A stretch of 64,000 nucleotides of DNA, from contig NZ_JAFMPY010000026.1 in the NCBI RefSeq assembly GCF_017353515.1, positions 1 to 64,000 of the forward strand, given 5' to 3'. This document shows, one piece after another, positions 46,245 through 55,495 of this stretch (positions are counted from its first letter, which is position 1; every line of letters begins with the position of its first letter). Both the position numbers and the translations under genes were made by a program. Source of the stretch: Jiella sonneratiae (lineage in GTDB: Bacteria; Pseudomonadota; Alphaproteobacteria; Rhizobiales; Rhizobiaceae). A model generated the notes under the pieces. That model worked only from the letters and a program-made list of their open reading frames with translations. It was not told the DNA's origin and did not search any database.

Positions 46245-49229
46245 ATGAGCCAGCCCTTTCGCCTCTCTTCCGGCGGCCGGATCGACCGCACCCGCCCGCT
46301 CTCGGTCAGCTTCGACGGCAGGAAGCTCGAAGGCTTCGCCGGCGACACGATCGCCTCGATGCTGATCGCCTCCGGCGAGCATCTCGCCGGCCGCTCGTTC
46401 AAATATCACCGGCCGCGCGGCATCCTCTCGCACGGCTCCGACGAGCCGAGCGCCCTCCTCTCGGTCGACTGGCGCGCCGATCGCGGCCCCGGCTACCGCG
46501 ACCCGAACAACCGGGCGAGCGTCGTCGAGGCCCGCGACGGGCTGGTGGTGAAGAGCCAGAACCGCTGGCCGTCGCTCGAAACCGACATCGGCGCGGTCAA
46601 CGATCTCCTGTCGCCGGTCTTCGTCGCCGGCTTCTACTACAAGACCTTCATGTGGCCGCGGAAGTTCTGGGACCGCGTCTACGAGCCGGTGATCCGCCGC
46701 GCCGCCGGCCTCGGCGAGGCACCGGAGACACGTGATCCGGACCGCTATTCCAACCGCCATGCCCACTGCGACGTGCTCGTCGTCGGCGCCGGCCCGGCTG
46801 GCCTCGCGGCCGCGCTCGCAGCCTCGGCCGACGGGGAGAAGCGCGTCATCCTCGCCGACGAGGGCGCAGAGCCGGGTGGCGCGCTGCTCAACGACGTGAC
46901 GTCGACGATCGACGGCAGGCCGGCGATGGAATGGGTGGCCGAGACCATCGCCACGCTCGATGCGCGGGAGAACGTCGTCCTCCTGCCGCGCACCACCGCT
47001 TTTGGATACTACAACCACAACCACGTCTGCCTGGTGGAGCGGGTCTCCGACCATATCGCCGACGCTCCGGAAGGGATCGCCCGCGAGCGGCTCTGGCAGG
47101 TGCGGGCCGGCGACGTGGTTCTCGCCACCGGCAGCCACGAGCGGCCGCTGGTCTTCGAGAACAACGACCGGCCGGGCATCATGCTGGCCGAGAGCGTCAG
47201 GGCCTACATCAATCGCTGGGCCGTCCTGCCGGGCCGGGAACTCGTCGTCGCCACCGCCTCGGCTTCCGCCTATCGCACCGCCCTCGACGCCAAGGCGGCG
47301 GGCATGCGCGTCGCGATCGTCGACCTCCGGCTCGACGCCGATTGCGGCCCGGAACTCGCCGCCGCGCGCGAGGCCGGCATCGTCGTGCGCACCGGCCACA
47401 CCGTCATCCGCGCCCTCGGCAGGAAGCGGGTCGACGGTCTGGTGGTGGCGCGGATCGGGACCGACGGCTCCGTCGGCGAAAAGGCGACGCTCGCTTGCGA
47501 CTGCGTCGCCATGTCCGGCGGCTGGACGCCCTCGGTCCACCTCTTCTCCCAGTCGCGCGGCAAGCTCGTCTTCGACGTCGAACGCGACGCCTTCCTGCCC
47601 GGCACCGCGGCGCAGGCGACGCGTTCGGCCGGCGCCTGCCGCGGCGTCTACGATCTTGCCGCCGTCATCGCCGACGGCGCGCAAGCAGGCGGCGGATCGG
47701 CGGCGCCGCAGGCCTCGGCCACCTTCACCGGCTTCCAGCCGGTGCGGGTGCTGCCGACCGACGCCGATCCTTCCCGCGTCAAGGCCTTCGTCGACTTCCA
47801 GAACGACGTCACCGCCAAGGACATCAAGCTGGCGGTACGCGAGGGCTTCGAATCGATCGAGCACGTCAAGCGCTACACCACGACAGGCATGGCGACCGAC
47901 CAGGGCAAGACGTCGAACATGAACGCGCTCGGCCTCGTCGCCGGCATTCTCGACCGGCCGCTGCCGGCCGTCGGCACCACGACCTTCCGCCCGCCCTATA
48001 CGCCGGTCTCGTTCGGCGCCCTCATCGGCCCGGCGCGGGACGAGCTGTTCGATCCCGTCCGCAAGACGCCGATCGACGGCTGGGCGGAGAAGCACGGCGC
48101 GGTGTTCGAGCCGGTCGCCCTGTGGCGCCGCGCGAAATACTTTCCCCGCGCCGGCGAGGACATGGCAGCCGCCGTCGCCCGCGAGACGAAGGCAGTGCGG
48201 ACGAATGTCGGCATCTTCGACGCCTCGACCCTCGGCAAGATCGAGGTCGTCGGGCCGGACGCGGCCGAATTCATGAACCGCATCTACACCAATGCCTGGC
48301 TGAAGCTGAAGGTCGGCGGCTGCCGCTACGGGCTGATGCTGCGCGAGGACGGCTTCGTCTATGACGACGGCGTCGTCGCCCGCCTCGCCGAGGACCGCTT
48401 CCACGTGACGACGACGACCGGCGGCGCGCCGCGGGTGCTCCGCCACATGGAGGATTATCTCCAGACCGAGTGGCCGGATCTCGACGTCTTCCTGACCTCG
48501 ATCACCGAGCAATGGGCGGTCATCGCCCTGCAGGGGCCGAAGGCGCGCCAGGTCCTCGAGCCCTTCGTCAGCGACATCGACCTTTCCGAGGCCGCCTTCC
48601 CGCACATGACGGTGAAGACCGGCTATGTCTGCGGCGTTCCCTGCCGGCTGTTCCGCGTCTCCTTCACCGGCGAGCTCGGCTTCGAGGTGAACGTTCCCGC
48701 CGATTACGGCGAGGCGGTCTGGAAGACGCTGTTCGAGGCCGGCGGCCGGCACGGCATCACGCCCTACGGCACCGAGGCGATGCACGTGCTTCGGGCCGAG
48801 GTCGGCTACGTCGTCGTCGGCCAGGAGACCGACGGCACGGTGACGGCCGACGATCTCGGCCTTTCCGGTCTCGTCTCGAAGGCCAAGGCCGACTTCGTCG
48901 GCAAGCGCTCGCTCGCCCGGCCGGACATGGTGGCGGCCGGCCGCCGCCAGCTCGTCGGCCTCTTGACGAAGGACCCGAGCGAGGTGCTCGACGAAGGCGC
49001 ACAGGTGGTCGACGATCCGGGCCAGCCGATCCCGATGAAGATGGTCGGCCACGTCACCTCCAGCTACCGTTCGGAAAATTGCGGCCGGTCGATCGCCATG
49101 GCGCTGATCGAGGCCGGGCGGGAAAGGCTCGGCGAAACGGTCTTCGTCACGACGCCGGGCGGCTTCACCGAGGCGGTGATCTCGAAGGCCGTCTTCTACG
49201 AGGTGAAGGGAGAGACCGCCGATGCTTGA
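46245..49229 (+). CDS. soxA: Sarcosine oxidase subunit alpha
   Basis: Large subunit (994 aa). The N-terminus has a 2Fe-2S-like fold with RPLSVSFDGRKLEGFAGDT and YHRPRGILSHGSDEPSA. The NAD-binding motif is VVGAGPAGLAAALAAS. The C-terminal third is a folate-binding aminomethyltransferase-type domain (GIFDASTLGKIEVVGPDAAE, GELGFEVNVPADYG, GTEAMHVLRAEVGY). The ATG at 46245 gives the usual length. The gene overlaps soxG by eight bases. Confidence 0.95.
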   Translation: MSQPFRLSSGGRIDRTRPLSVSFDGRKLEGFAGDTIASMLIASGEHLAGRSFKYHRPRGILSHGSDEPSALLSVDWRADRGPGYRDPNNRASVVEARDGLVVKSQNRWPSLETDIGAVNDLLSPVFVAGFYYKTFMWPRKFWDRVYEPVIRRAAGLGEAPETRDPDRYSNRHAHCDVLVVGAGPAGLAAALAASADGEKRVILADEGAEPGGALLNDVTSTIDGRPAMEWVAETIATLDARENVVLLPRTTAFGYYNHNHVCLVERVSDHIADAPEGIARERLWQVRAGDVVLATGSHERPLVFENNDRPGIMLAESVRAYINRWAVLPGRELVVATASASAYRTALDAKAAGMRVAIVDLRLDADCGPELAAAREAGIVVRTGHTVIRALGRKRVDGLVVARIGTDGSVGEKATLACDCVAMSGGWTPSVHLFSQSRGKLVFDVERDAFLPGTAAQATRSAGACRGVYDLAAVIADGAQAGGGSAAPQASATFTGFQPVRVLPTDADPSRVKAFVDFQNDVTAKDIKLAVREGFESIEHVKRYTTTGMATDQGKTSNMNALGLVAGILDRPLPAVGTTTFRPPYTPVSFGALIGPARDELFDPVRKTPIDGWAEKHGAVFEPVALWRRAKYFPRAGEDMAAAVARETKAVRTNVGIFDASTLGKIEVVGPDAAEFMNRIYTNAWLKLKVGGCRYGLMLREDGFVYDDGVVARLAEDRFHVTTTTGGAPRVLRHMEDYLQTEWPDLDVFLTSITEQWAVIALQGPKARQVLEPFVSDIDLSEAAFPHMTVKTGYVCGVPCRLFRVSFTGELGFEVNVPADYGEAVWKTLFEAGGRHGITPYGTEAMHVLRAEVGYVVVGQETDGTVTADDLGLSGLVSKAKADFVGKRSLARPDMVAAGRRQLVGLLTKDPSEVLDEGAQVVDDPGQPIPMKMVGHVTSSYRSENCGRSIAMALIEAGRERLGETVFVTTPGGFTEAVISKAVFYEVKGETADA

Positions 49230-49800
49230 GGTCAACGTCGCAAGGCGGGCGCCGGCGCTGTCGCCCGTCGTTTCGCAGGCGAGTGTCGCCATCGCCCAGT
49301 CGGCGCCGCAGGGCCGCCTCGCCTTCCGCATCAGGCCGGCGGCGCTTGCCGGACGCAGCGACATCGACGGCTTCGACCTGACCGGCCCGATCAATTCGCG
49401 GATCTCGGCGGGCGAAGGCGACGGCGCCGGCCGGCGCACCGCGCTGCGTCTCGGCCCGGACGAGTGGCTGCTGCTCGTCGGAGCCGACGAGGTGGACGAA
49501 CGCTCGGAGGCCATCGGAGCCGCGCTTTCCGGCGCCGCCTTCTCGCTGGTCGACGTCTCGCATCGCGACGTGACCTTCGAGGTCACGGGCGAAGGCGCCG
49601 ACGTCGTGATCAATGCCGGCTGCCCGATCGACCTGTCGGCGAAGGCGTTCCCCGTCGGCTCGGCGACGCGCACTCTCCTCGGCAAGGCCGAGATCGTGCT
49701 GCAGCGGCTCGGGCCGGACAGCTTCACCGTGACCAGCTGGCGCTCCTTCGCGCCCTACGTCCGCGGCTTCCTGATCGAGGCCGCGCGACACCCGCACTGA
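49222..49800 (+). CDS. soxG: Sarcosine oxidase subunit gamma
   Basis: A 192-residue subunit that completes the heterotetramer. It shows LRLGPDEWLLLVGADE, FSLVDVSHRDVTFEVTGEGA, NAGCPIDLS, and the C-terminal VTSWRSFAPYVRGFL, all typical of SoxG. Its ATG lies inside the 3' end of soxA. The order soxBDAG is standard for the heterotetrameric enzyme. gbcA follows after 89 bases. Confidence 0.93.
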   Translation: MLEVNVARRAPALSPVVSQASVAIAQSAPQGRLAFRIRPAALAGRSDIDGFDLTGPINSRISAGEGDGAGRRTALRLGPDEWLLLVGADEVDERSEAIGAALSGAAFSLVDVSHRDVTFEVTGEGADVVINAGCPIDLSAKAFPVGSATRTLLGKAEIVLQRLGPDSFTVTSWRSFAPYVRGFLIEAARHPH

Positions 49801-49889
49801 CGGATGCCGGCCGCCTGCGGCCGGTGCGAGACATTCCGATCAACAGGGGCGCGGCCGGCGCCCGGTAACCGGCTCCGATAGGGTGCAGC

Positions 49890-51155
49890 ATGATGATGAA
49901 CGACCTCGTCGCCCGCCTGACCCACCGCAGGAAGGGCTATACGCTCGAAGCCCCCTTCTACACGGATCCGGAGATCTTCGACGCCGACATGGAGGTGATC
50001 TTCGGCCGGCACTGGCTGTTCGTCGGCGTCGAGCCGGACGTGCCGGAGCCGGGCGACGTCATGGTCGTCGACATCGGCAAGAACTCCGTCGCCATCGTCA
50101 GGGACGACGACGGCGAAATCCGCGCCTTCCACAATGTCTGCCGGCATCGCGGCGCGCGCCTCGTCCACGAGGAGAAGTCCACCGTCGGCAACCTCGTCTG
50201 CCGCTACCACTCCTGGGTCTACGACACGACGGGCAAGCTGATCCATGCCGAGCACATGGGCGAGACCTTCGACAAGTCGTGCCATGGGCTGAAGCCGGTG
50301 CACGTCCGCTCGCTCGAGGGGCTGCTCTTCATCTGCCTCGCCGACAACCCGCCGCAGGACTTCGACGAGCTCGAGCGGGTGATGGCTCCCTACCTTAAGC
50401 CCCACAATCTGCGCGAGACCAAGGTCGCCTACCAGCACGACCTGATCGAGCCGGGCAACTGGAAGCTGACGATGGAGAACAACCGCGAGTGCTATCACTG
50501 CGGCGCGAACCATCCCGAGCTCACCGTGCCGCTGTTCGCCTACGGCTTCGGCTTCGCGCCGGAAGAGCTCGACGACAGCGAGCGCGAGCATGCCGCGCAA
50601 TATGCCTGCATGCTGAACGACAACCACCGCGACTGGGAGGCCGCCGGCCTGCCCTCGCGCGAGGTCGACCGGCTCGACGACATGGTGACCGGGTTCCGCA
50701 CCGAGCGCCTGCCGCTCGCCGGCGCCGGCGAGAGCCACACCATCGACACCAAGCGCGCCTGCAACAAGCTGATGGGCAACCTCTCCAACGCCAAGGCGGG
50801 CGGTCTGCACTTCTGGACACAGCCGAATTCCTGGCACCATTTCATGGGCGACCACGCGGTGGTGTTCTCCGTCCTGCCGCTCGACGCCGAGCGCTCGCTG
50901 CTGAGGACCAAATGGCTGGTCCACAAGGACGCGGTCGAGGGCGTCGACTACGACCTGCAGAATCTCATCGGCGTCTGGATGGCGACCAACCAGCAGGATT
51001 CCGACCTCGTCGGCTACTGCCAGGACGGCGCGCGGATGACGGGCTACGCGCAGGGCCCCTATTCGCCGCATACCGAGATGCTCGTCGAGAAGTTCATCAA
51101 CTGGTATGTCGGCCGGATGCTGTCGCATCTCGCCGAGACCCGCGCCGTCGCCTGA
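49890..51155 (+). CDS. gbcA: Rieske oxygenase, glycine betaine demethylase subunit A
   Basis: A 421-residue aromatic-ring-hydroxylating-type oxygenase. The Rieske ligands are CRHRG and CRYHSW around residues 87-110. The mononuclear iron site is NNRECYHCGANHPEL. In betaine catabolism it removes one methyl group as formaldehyde to give dimethylglycine. Here gbcB, dgcA and dgcB follow directly, and soxBDAG precedes it. Stachydrine or a related betaine is an alternative substrate, because Stc2 is a close relative. Three in-frame ATGs lie within seven bases; the first is used. Confidence 0.88.
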   Translation: MMMNDLVARLTHRRKGYTLEAPFYTDPEIFDADMEVIFGRHWLFVGVEPDVPEPGDVMVVDIGKNSVAIVRDDDGEIRAFHNVCRHRGARLVHEEKSTVGNLVCRYHSWVYDTTGKLIHAEHMGETFDKSCHGLKPVHVRSLEGLLFICLADNPPQDFDELERVMAPYLKPHNLRETKVAYQHDLIEPGNWKLTMENNRECYHCGANHPELTVPLFAYGFGFAPEELDDSEREHAAQYACMLNDNHRDWEAAGLPSREVDRLDDMVTGFRTERLPLAGAGESHTIDTKRACNKLMGNLSNAKAGGLHFWTQPNSWHHFMGDHAVVFSVLPLDAERSLLRTKWLVHKDAVEGVDYDLQNLIGVWMATNQQDSDLVGYCQDGARMTGYAQGPYSPHTEMLVEKFINWYVGRMLSHLAETRAVA

Positions 51156-51168
51156 AGGGTGCCAAGCG

Positions 51169-52284
51169 ATGGATGCTCCGGTTCCCAAGAACGTCACCGT
51201 CGGCCCCGTGCCCACCGGCTATTACCGCTGGGAGCCGGAGGAGGACGACGTCCTGATCTGCCGTGCCGTCCGTGAGGAGACGCACGACGTCAAGACCTTC
51301 GTCTTCGCCCCGCGGCACAAGCGCCAGTTCGAATTCGTCTCCGGCCAGTTCCTGACCTTCGAGTTCGAGATCGCCGGCGAGACGATCCATCGCTGCTACA
51401 CGATCTCGTCGCCGCCGACCCGGCCCGACACGGTGTCGATCACCGTCAAGCGCGTGCCGGGCGGGCCGGTGTCGAACTTCCTGCACGCCGAGTTCCAGCC
51501 GGGCATGATGCTGAAGGCGACGGTGCCGATGGGCGTCTTCTCCTGGTCGGGCATGCAGGCGACGAAGTATCTCTTCATCTCCGGCGGCTCGGGCATCACG
51601 CCGATGATGTCGATGACCCGGGCCTCCTTCGACCTCGCGCTGATCTCCGACATCGCCTTCGTCCACGCCGCGCGCTCGCCCGCCGACATCATCTTCCGCG
51701 ACGAGCTCGACTATATGAGCCGGCGCAACCGCTCGATCCGCCCGACCTTCATCGTCGAGGACGACGCGCCGCGCGAGAGCTGGGGCGGCTATCGCGGTCG
51801 TCTCGACGGAAACAAGCTGGCGATGATCTGCCCGGATTTCCGCGAGCGGACCGTCTTCGTCTGCGGCCCCGCGCCGTTCATGAAGGCGGTGAAGACGACG
51901 CTGAAGGAAGCCGGCTTCGACATGGGCCGCTACTTCCAGGAAAGCTTCAACTTCGACGACTTCACCGAAGAGGCGCAGGAGAAGATCACCGAGGCGGCCG
52001 AGGAGATCGATTCCGGCGTCAGGATCTTCCAGCTCGAATTCACCAAGACCGGCAGGACGATCGAATGCCCGGAGGGCATGACGGTGCTGGAAGCGGCGCG
52101 GCGCGCCGGCATGCGCCTGCCCTCCTCCTGCTCGAAGGGGCTTTGCGGCACCTGCAAGTCGAAGCTGACCGCCGGCTCCGTCGAAATGAAGCACGGCGGC
52201 GGCATCCGCCAGCGCGAGATCGACGCCGGCATGGCGCTCCTGTGCTGCTCGAAGCCGAAGACGGACCTGGTGATCGAGCGGTGA
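51169..52284 (+). CDS. gbcB: Glycine betaine demethylase reductase subunit B
   Basis: A 371-residue reductase that passes electrons from NAD(P)H to the Rieske oxygenase. The flavin domain has HRCYTISSPPTRPDTVSI, the NAD domain SGGSGITPMMSM and FVCGPAPFMKAV, and the C-terminal plant-type 2Fe-2S domain has CSKGLCGTCKSK, with the fourth cysteine in LLCCSK. The start is ATG 51169, 14 bases after gbcA. Confidence 0.92.
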   Translation: MDAPVPKNVTVGPVPTGYYRWEPEEDDVLICRAVREETHDVKTFVFAPRHKRQFEFVSGQFLTFEFEIAGETIHRCYTISSPPTRPDTVSITVKRVPGGPVSNFLHAEFQPGMMLKATVPMGVFSWSGMQATKYLFISGGSGITPMMSMTRASFDLALISDIAFVHAARSPADIIFRDELDYMSRRNRSIRPTFIVEDDAPRESWGGYRGRLDGNKLAMICPDFRERTVFVCGPAPFMKAVKTTLKEAGFDMGRYFQESFNFDDFTEEAQEKITEAAEEIDSGVRIFQLEFTKTGRTIECPEGMTVLEAARRAGMRLPSSCSKGLCGTCKSKLTAGSVEMKHGGGIRQREIDAGMALLCCSKPKTDLVIER

Positions 52285-52346
52285 GTGGATGGGCGCTCAT
52301 GGCCGGCTTGGCTGACGCAGGACGCGGGCGTCGTCGCTCTACGATC

Positions 52347-52497
52347 CCCTGGATTCTCGGGACGGGGCCCGAGAATGACGGCCGGGGGGGAAGGATCGGC
52401 GCCTCTTCCTGCAGCGCCGAGACTGCCACAGACGTCTCAGGACAGGCGACACCACCCACGCTTCGTCATTCTCGGGCCCCGTCCCGAGAATCCAGGG
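52347..52497. repeat. Family B paired palindrome, copy B1
   Basis: Two inverted copies of a hairpin (stem ATTCTCGGG/CCCGAGAAT, preceded by CCTGG and followed by GACG) lie at 52347-52380 and 52464-52497, with a spacer of about 80 bases. The same element in the same orientation is at 52908-53060. The two flank a GIY-YIG nuclease gene. Confidence 0.88.
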
Positions 52498-52556
52498 CGG
52501 CCTCACCGACCGATGACCACAAGCGCCAGAACCGTCAGCCGGAGGCGTAGGCGACC

Positions 52557-52940
52557 ATGGGAGGCTGGGTGTACATCATGGCGTCGGGTCGGAACGGCAC
52601 GCTCTATGTCGGTGTCACCTCCGACCTGCACCGCCGCGTCCAAGAGCATCGCGAAGGCGACCTCGGCGGCTTCACGGCCCGGCACGGCTGCAAGACCCTC
52701 GTCTGGCACGAACGCCACGACGACATCGAGAGCGCCATCCAGCGCGAGACGTCGATCAAGCGCTACCGCCGCGCCTGGAAGCTCAGGCTGATCGAGAATC
52801 TGAACCCGCGATGGCTGGACTTGTTCGAACGGTTTTCGGACGAGGACAATCCCTACAGGCCGTCTTTCGTGCGGTCATTCGAGGAGCTGCCGTCGGCACC
52901 CGACGCTCCCCTGGATTCTCGGGACGGGGCCCGAGAATGA
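52557..52940 (+). CDS. GIY-YIG nuclease family protein
   Basis: A 127-residue small endonuclease of the UvrC-Intron-type fold. The motif VYIMASGRNGTLYVGVTSDL is the GIY-YIG signature in a VYI-YVG form. The catalytic arginine is probably in DLHRRVQEHR, and a glutamate lies in QRETSIKRYRRAWKLRLIE. The start at ATG 52557 has GGAGG 11 bases upstream. The last nine codons (LDSRDGARE) and the stop come from palindrome B2, so the C-terminus has been formed by the repeat. It interrupts the betaine cluster between gbcB and dgcA and may be the mobilising nuclease of the flanking repeats; that role is my inference. Confidence 0.85.
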   Translation: MGGWVYIMASGRNGTLYVGVTSDLHRRVQEHREGDLGGFTARHGCKTLVWHERHDDIESAIQRETSIKRYRRAWKLRLIENLNPRWLDLFERFSDEDNPYRPSFVRSFEELPSAPDAPLDSRDGARE

Positions 52941-53060
52941 CGACCGGGAGGGAACGTGCAGCGCCTTCTCCTGCGACGCCGAGGCTTCCGCCGACGGTGC
53001 AGGACGAGTGTCGCCGCCAACGCTTCGTCATTCTCGGGCCCCGTCCCGAGAATCCAGGGG
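52908..53060. repeat. Family B paired palindrome, copy B2
   Basis: Left palindrome 52908-52942 and inverted right palindrome 53026-53060, identical in core to B1. The spacers of B1 and B2 are also related (both contain GCAGCGCC near the left and a CGCTTCGTCATT junction on the right). The left palindrome supplies the GIY-YIG stop codon. Confidence 0.88.
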
Positions 53061-53187
53061 CGGCCGGGCGCGATCGGTCCAACCGCGTCCCTTCGTGCAC
53101 GAAGCCTGACCCGACCAGGCCGGCGCCGAGCGCCGAAGCAGCGCGCCGCCACACCGCCACCGCCATCACCCACGAGAGCCCCCGCCC

Positions 53188-55242
53188 ATGATCGCCAATG
53201 CCGAAGCTCTCCTGAAGCCGCTGACCATCAAGGGCGTCACCTTCCGCAACCGGGTGATGTCGACGAGCCATGCCCCATCCTACGGTAAGGACGGCAAGCC
53301 GCAGCAGCGCTATCAGCTCTATCACGAGGAAAAGGCCAAGGGCGGCATCGGCCTGACGATGTTCGGCGGCTCGTCCTCGGTGTCGGTCGACAGCCCGGCG
53401 GCGCCGTGGAACCAGATTTCGGTCGCCGACGACAGCGTCGTGCCGTTCTTCCGGGAGTTCTCCGAGCGCATCCACAGACACGGCGCCAGGCTGATGGTCC
53501 AGCTGACCCATATGGGCCGGCGCACCAAGTGGGACACCGAGCACTGGCTGCCGGTGAAGTCGGCCTCCGTCACGCGCGAACCGGCGTCGCGGGCGATCGC
53601 GAAAGCGCTGGAGCAGGAGGAGATCGACCGCATCGTCGCCGACTTCTCCGCCGCGGCGAAGCGCTGCAGGGAGGGCGGGCTCGACGGCTGCGAGATCTCC
53701 GCCGCCCACGGCCATCTGGTCGACCAGTTCTGGTCGCCGAACTCCAACCACCGCACCGACAAATACGGCGGCAGCCTCGAAAACCGCATGCGCTTCGGCA
53801 TCGAGGTCCTCACCGCCATGCGCGAGGCGGTGGGCGACGACTATCTGATCGGCATGCGCATGTCCGGCGACGAGATGCTGAAGGGCGGCCTTTCCCACGA
53901 GGACTGCGTCGCCATCGCGGTGGAATACACCTCGCGCGGCCTCGTCGACTTCCTCAACGTCGTCGGCGGCCAGGCGCGCGACCACATCGCCCACGCGATC
54001 TGCCTGCCCAACATGTCCTTTCCGGTGGCGCCGTTCCTGCCGCTGCCCTCGGCGATCAAGCGCGAGGTCGACGTGCCGATCTTCCACGCCCAGCGCGTGA
54101 CGGATCTCGCCACCGGCGCCCGCGCCGTCGCGGAAGGCCATGTCGACATGATCGCCATGACGCGGGCTCACATCGCCGATCCGCATCTCGTCAAGAAACT
54201 GTCCGAAGGCCGCGCCGACGACATCCGGCAATGCGTCGGCGCCGGCTACTGCATCGACCGGATCTATGTCGGCGGCGACGCGCTCTGCATCCAGAACGCC
54301 GCGACCGGCCGCGAGGCGACCATGCCGCACGTCATCGCAAAGGCCTCTGCGGCAAAGACCGCGGTGGTCGTCGGCGGCGGCGTCGGCGGTCTCGAGGCGG
54401 CGCGGGTTCTCGCCGAGCGCGGCCACAAGGTGACGCTGTTCGAGAAGTCTGGCCGCCTCGGCGGCCAGGTCAACGTCGCGGCGAAGGCGACCTGGCGCGA
54501 GGCGCTGTCGGGAATTCCGCGCTGGCTGGCCGGCCAGGTCCAGAAGCTCGGCGTCGACGTCCGCCTGAACACCGAGGCGGGGGAGGCCGAGATCGCGGCG
54601 CTCTCGCCCGACATCGTCGTCGTCGCCACCGGCGGCCTGCCGCAGCGGGGCGAGGCGAAGGGCTTCGAACACGCCGTCACCACCTGGGACGTTCTGGAAG
54701 GACGCTCCGACCCGTCGGGCACGGTGCTTCTCTACGACGAGATCGGCGGCCACAACGCCGCCTCCACCGCCGAGGTGCTGGCGAAGAAGGGCTGCCTCGT
54801 CGAACTCGTCACCCACGACCGGATGATCGGCGAGGAGATCGGCCCGACCAACCAGCCGGTGCATCTGCGCGAGCTCTACAAGCTCGGCGTCCTGATGACG
54901 CCGAATTCCGAGCTGATCGAGATCTATCCGGAAGGCAACCGGCTGATCGCCGCGATCCGCAATACCATGACCGACGCCGAGGAGGAGCGGGTGGTCGACG
55001 CCGTGGTCGTCGACTACGGCACCGTGCCGGTGGACGACCTCCACTTCGCGCTGAAGGAGCGGTCGAAGAACAAGGGGCTGACCGACCTTCAGGCGATGAT
55101 CGCCGGCCGGCCGCAGCCTTTCGAGGCGAACGGGGCGGGCGCGGCCGCGGGCTACACGCTCTACCGCATCGGCGACGCCGTCGCCGGCCGCAACATCCAC
55201 GCCGCCATCTACGACGCCCTGCGCCTCTGCAAGGATCTGTGA
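53188..55242 (+). CDS. dgcA: Dimethylglycine / N-methylproline demethylase, DgcA type
   Basis: A 684-residue old-yellow-enzyme-type dehydrogenase. The N-terminal FMN TIM barrel has FRNRVMSTSHAPSYG, QLTHMGRRT and DGCEISAAHGHLVDQFWSP. An iron-sulfur segment CVGAGYCIDRIY...ALC (near residues 352-370) follows. The C-terminal NAD/FAD-like domain has VVGGGVGGLEAARVLAERG. DgcA with DgcB oxidises dimethylglycine to sarcosine; StcD, which acts on N-methylproline, is a close relative and an alternative. Only three cysteines are seen in the cluster segment where trimethylamine dehydrogenase has four. Confidence 0.9.
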   Translation: MIANAEALLKPLTIKGVTFRNRVMSTSHAPSYGKDGKPQQRYQLYHEEKAKGGIGLTMFGGSSSVSVDSPAAPWNQISVADDSVVPFFREFSERIHRHGARLMVQLTHMGRRTKWDTEHWLPVKSASVTREPASRAIAKALEQEEIDRIVADFSAAAKRCREGGLDGCEISAAHGHLVDQFWSPNSNHRTDKYGGSLENRMRFGIEVLTAMREAVGDDYLIGMRMSGDEMLKGGLSHEDCVAIAVEYTSRGLVDFLNVVGGQARDHIAHAICLPNMSFPVAPFLPLPSAIKREVDVPIFHAQRVTDLATGARAVAEGHVDMIAMTRAHIADPHLVKKLSEGRADDIRQCVGAGYCIDRIYVGGDALCIQNAATGREATMPHVIAKASAAKTAVVVGGGVGGLEAARVLAERGHKVTLFEKSGRLGGQVNVAAKATWREALSGIPRWLAGQVQKLGVDVRLNTEAGEAEIAALSPDIVVVATGGLPQRGEAKGFEHAVTTWDVLEGRSDPSGTVLLYDEIGGHNAASTAEVLAKKGCLVELVTHDRMIGEEIGPTNQPVHLRELYKLGVLMTPNSELIEIYPEGNRLIAAIRNTMTDAEEERVVDAVVVDYGTVPVDDLHFALKERSKNKGLTDLQAMIAGRPQPFEANGAGAAAGYTLYRIGDAVAGRNIHAAIYDALRLCKDL

Positions 55243-55270
55243 GGATGGGCGGGGCTACGCGATCTGGATC

Positions 55271-55447
55271 ACCTCCCTCTGCCCTGCCGGGCATCTCCCC
55301 CACAAGGGGGGAGATCAACATTGCGCCAGTGCCACCCCGACTCGCTAACGCTTCGACTCTGCATCGACGTCGAAGACCTGGCAGCGTTGGCGAAGCTGCT
55401 GATCTCCCCCCTTGTGGGGGAGATGGGCGGCAGCCCAGAGGGGGGTA
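55271..55447. repeat. Family A inverted-module element, copy A3 (between dgcA and dgcB)
   Basis: Left module CCTCCCTCTGCCCTGCCGGG...CATCTCCCCCACAAGG and its inverse on the right flank a spacer of about 85 bases. The spacer begins, like that of A1, with a TTGCGCCA sequence. The element sits between the dgcA stop and the dgcB start within one apparent operon. Confidence 0.85.
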
Positions 55448-55495
55448 CCGCTCGCAGAACCTCTCCCGATCTCCTTCCGCAACCGGCGACCGGCG

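Noticed and set aside
46173-49727. Minus-strand open frame of 1184 codons opposite soxA and soxG
   Set aside because: It is antisense to conserved subunits, with arginine/aspartate-rich low-complexity translation and no family motifs.
52783-55200. Minus-strand open frame opposite dgcA
   Set aside because: Codon periodicity belongs to dgcA, and the frame runs through repeats at its end.
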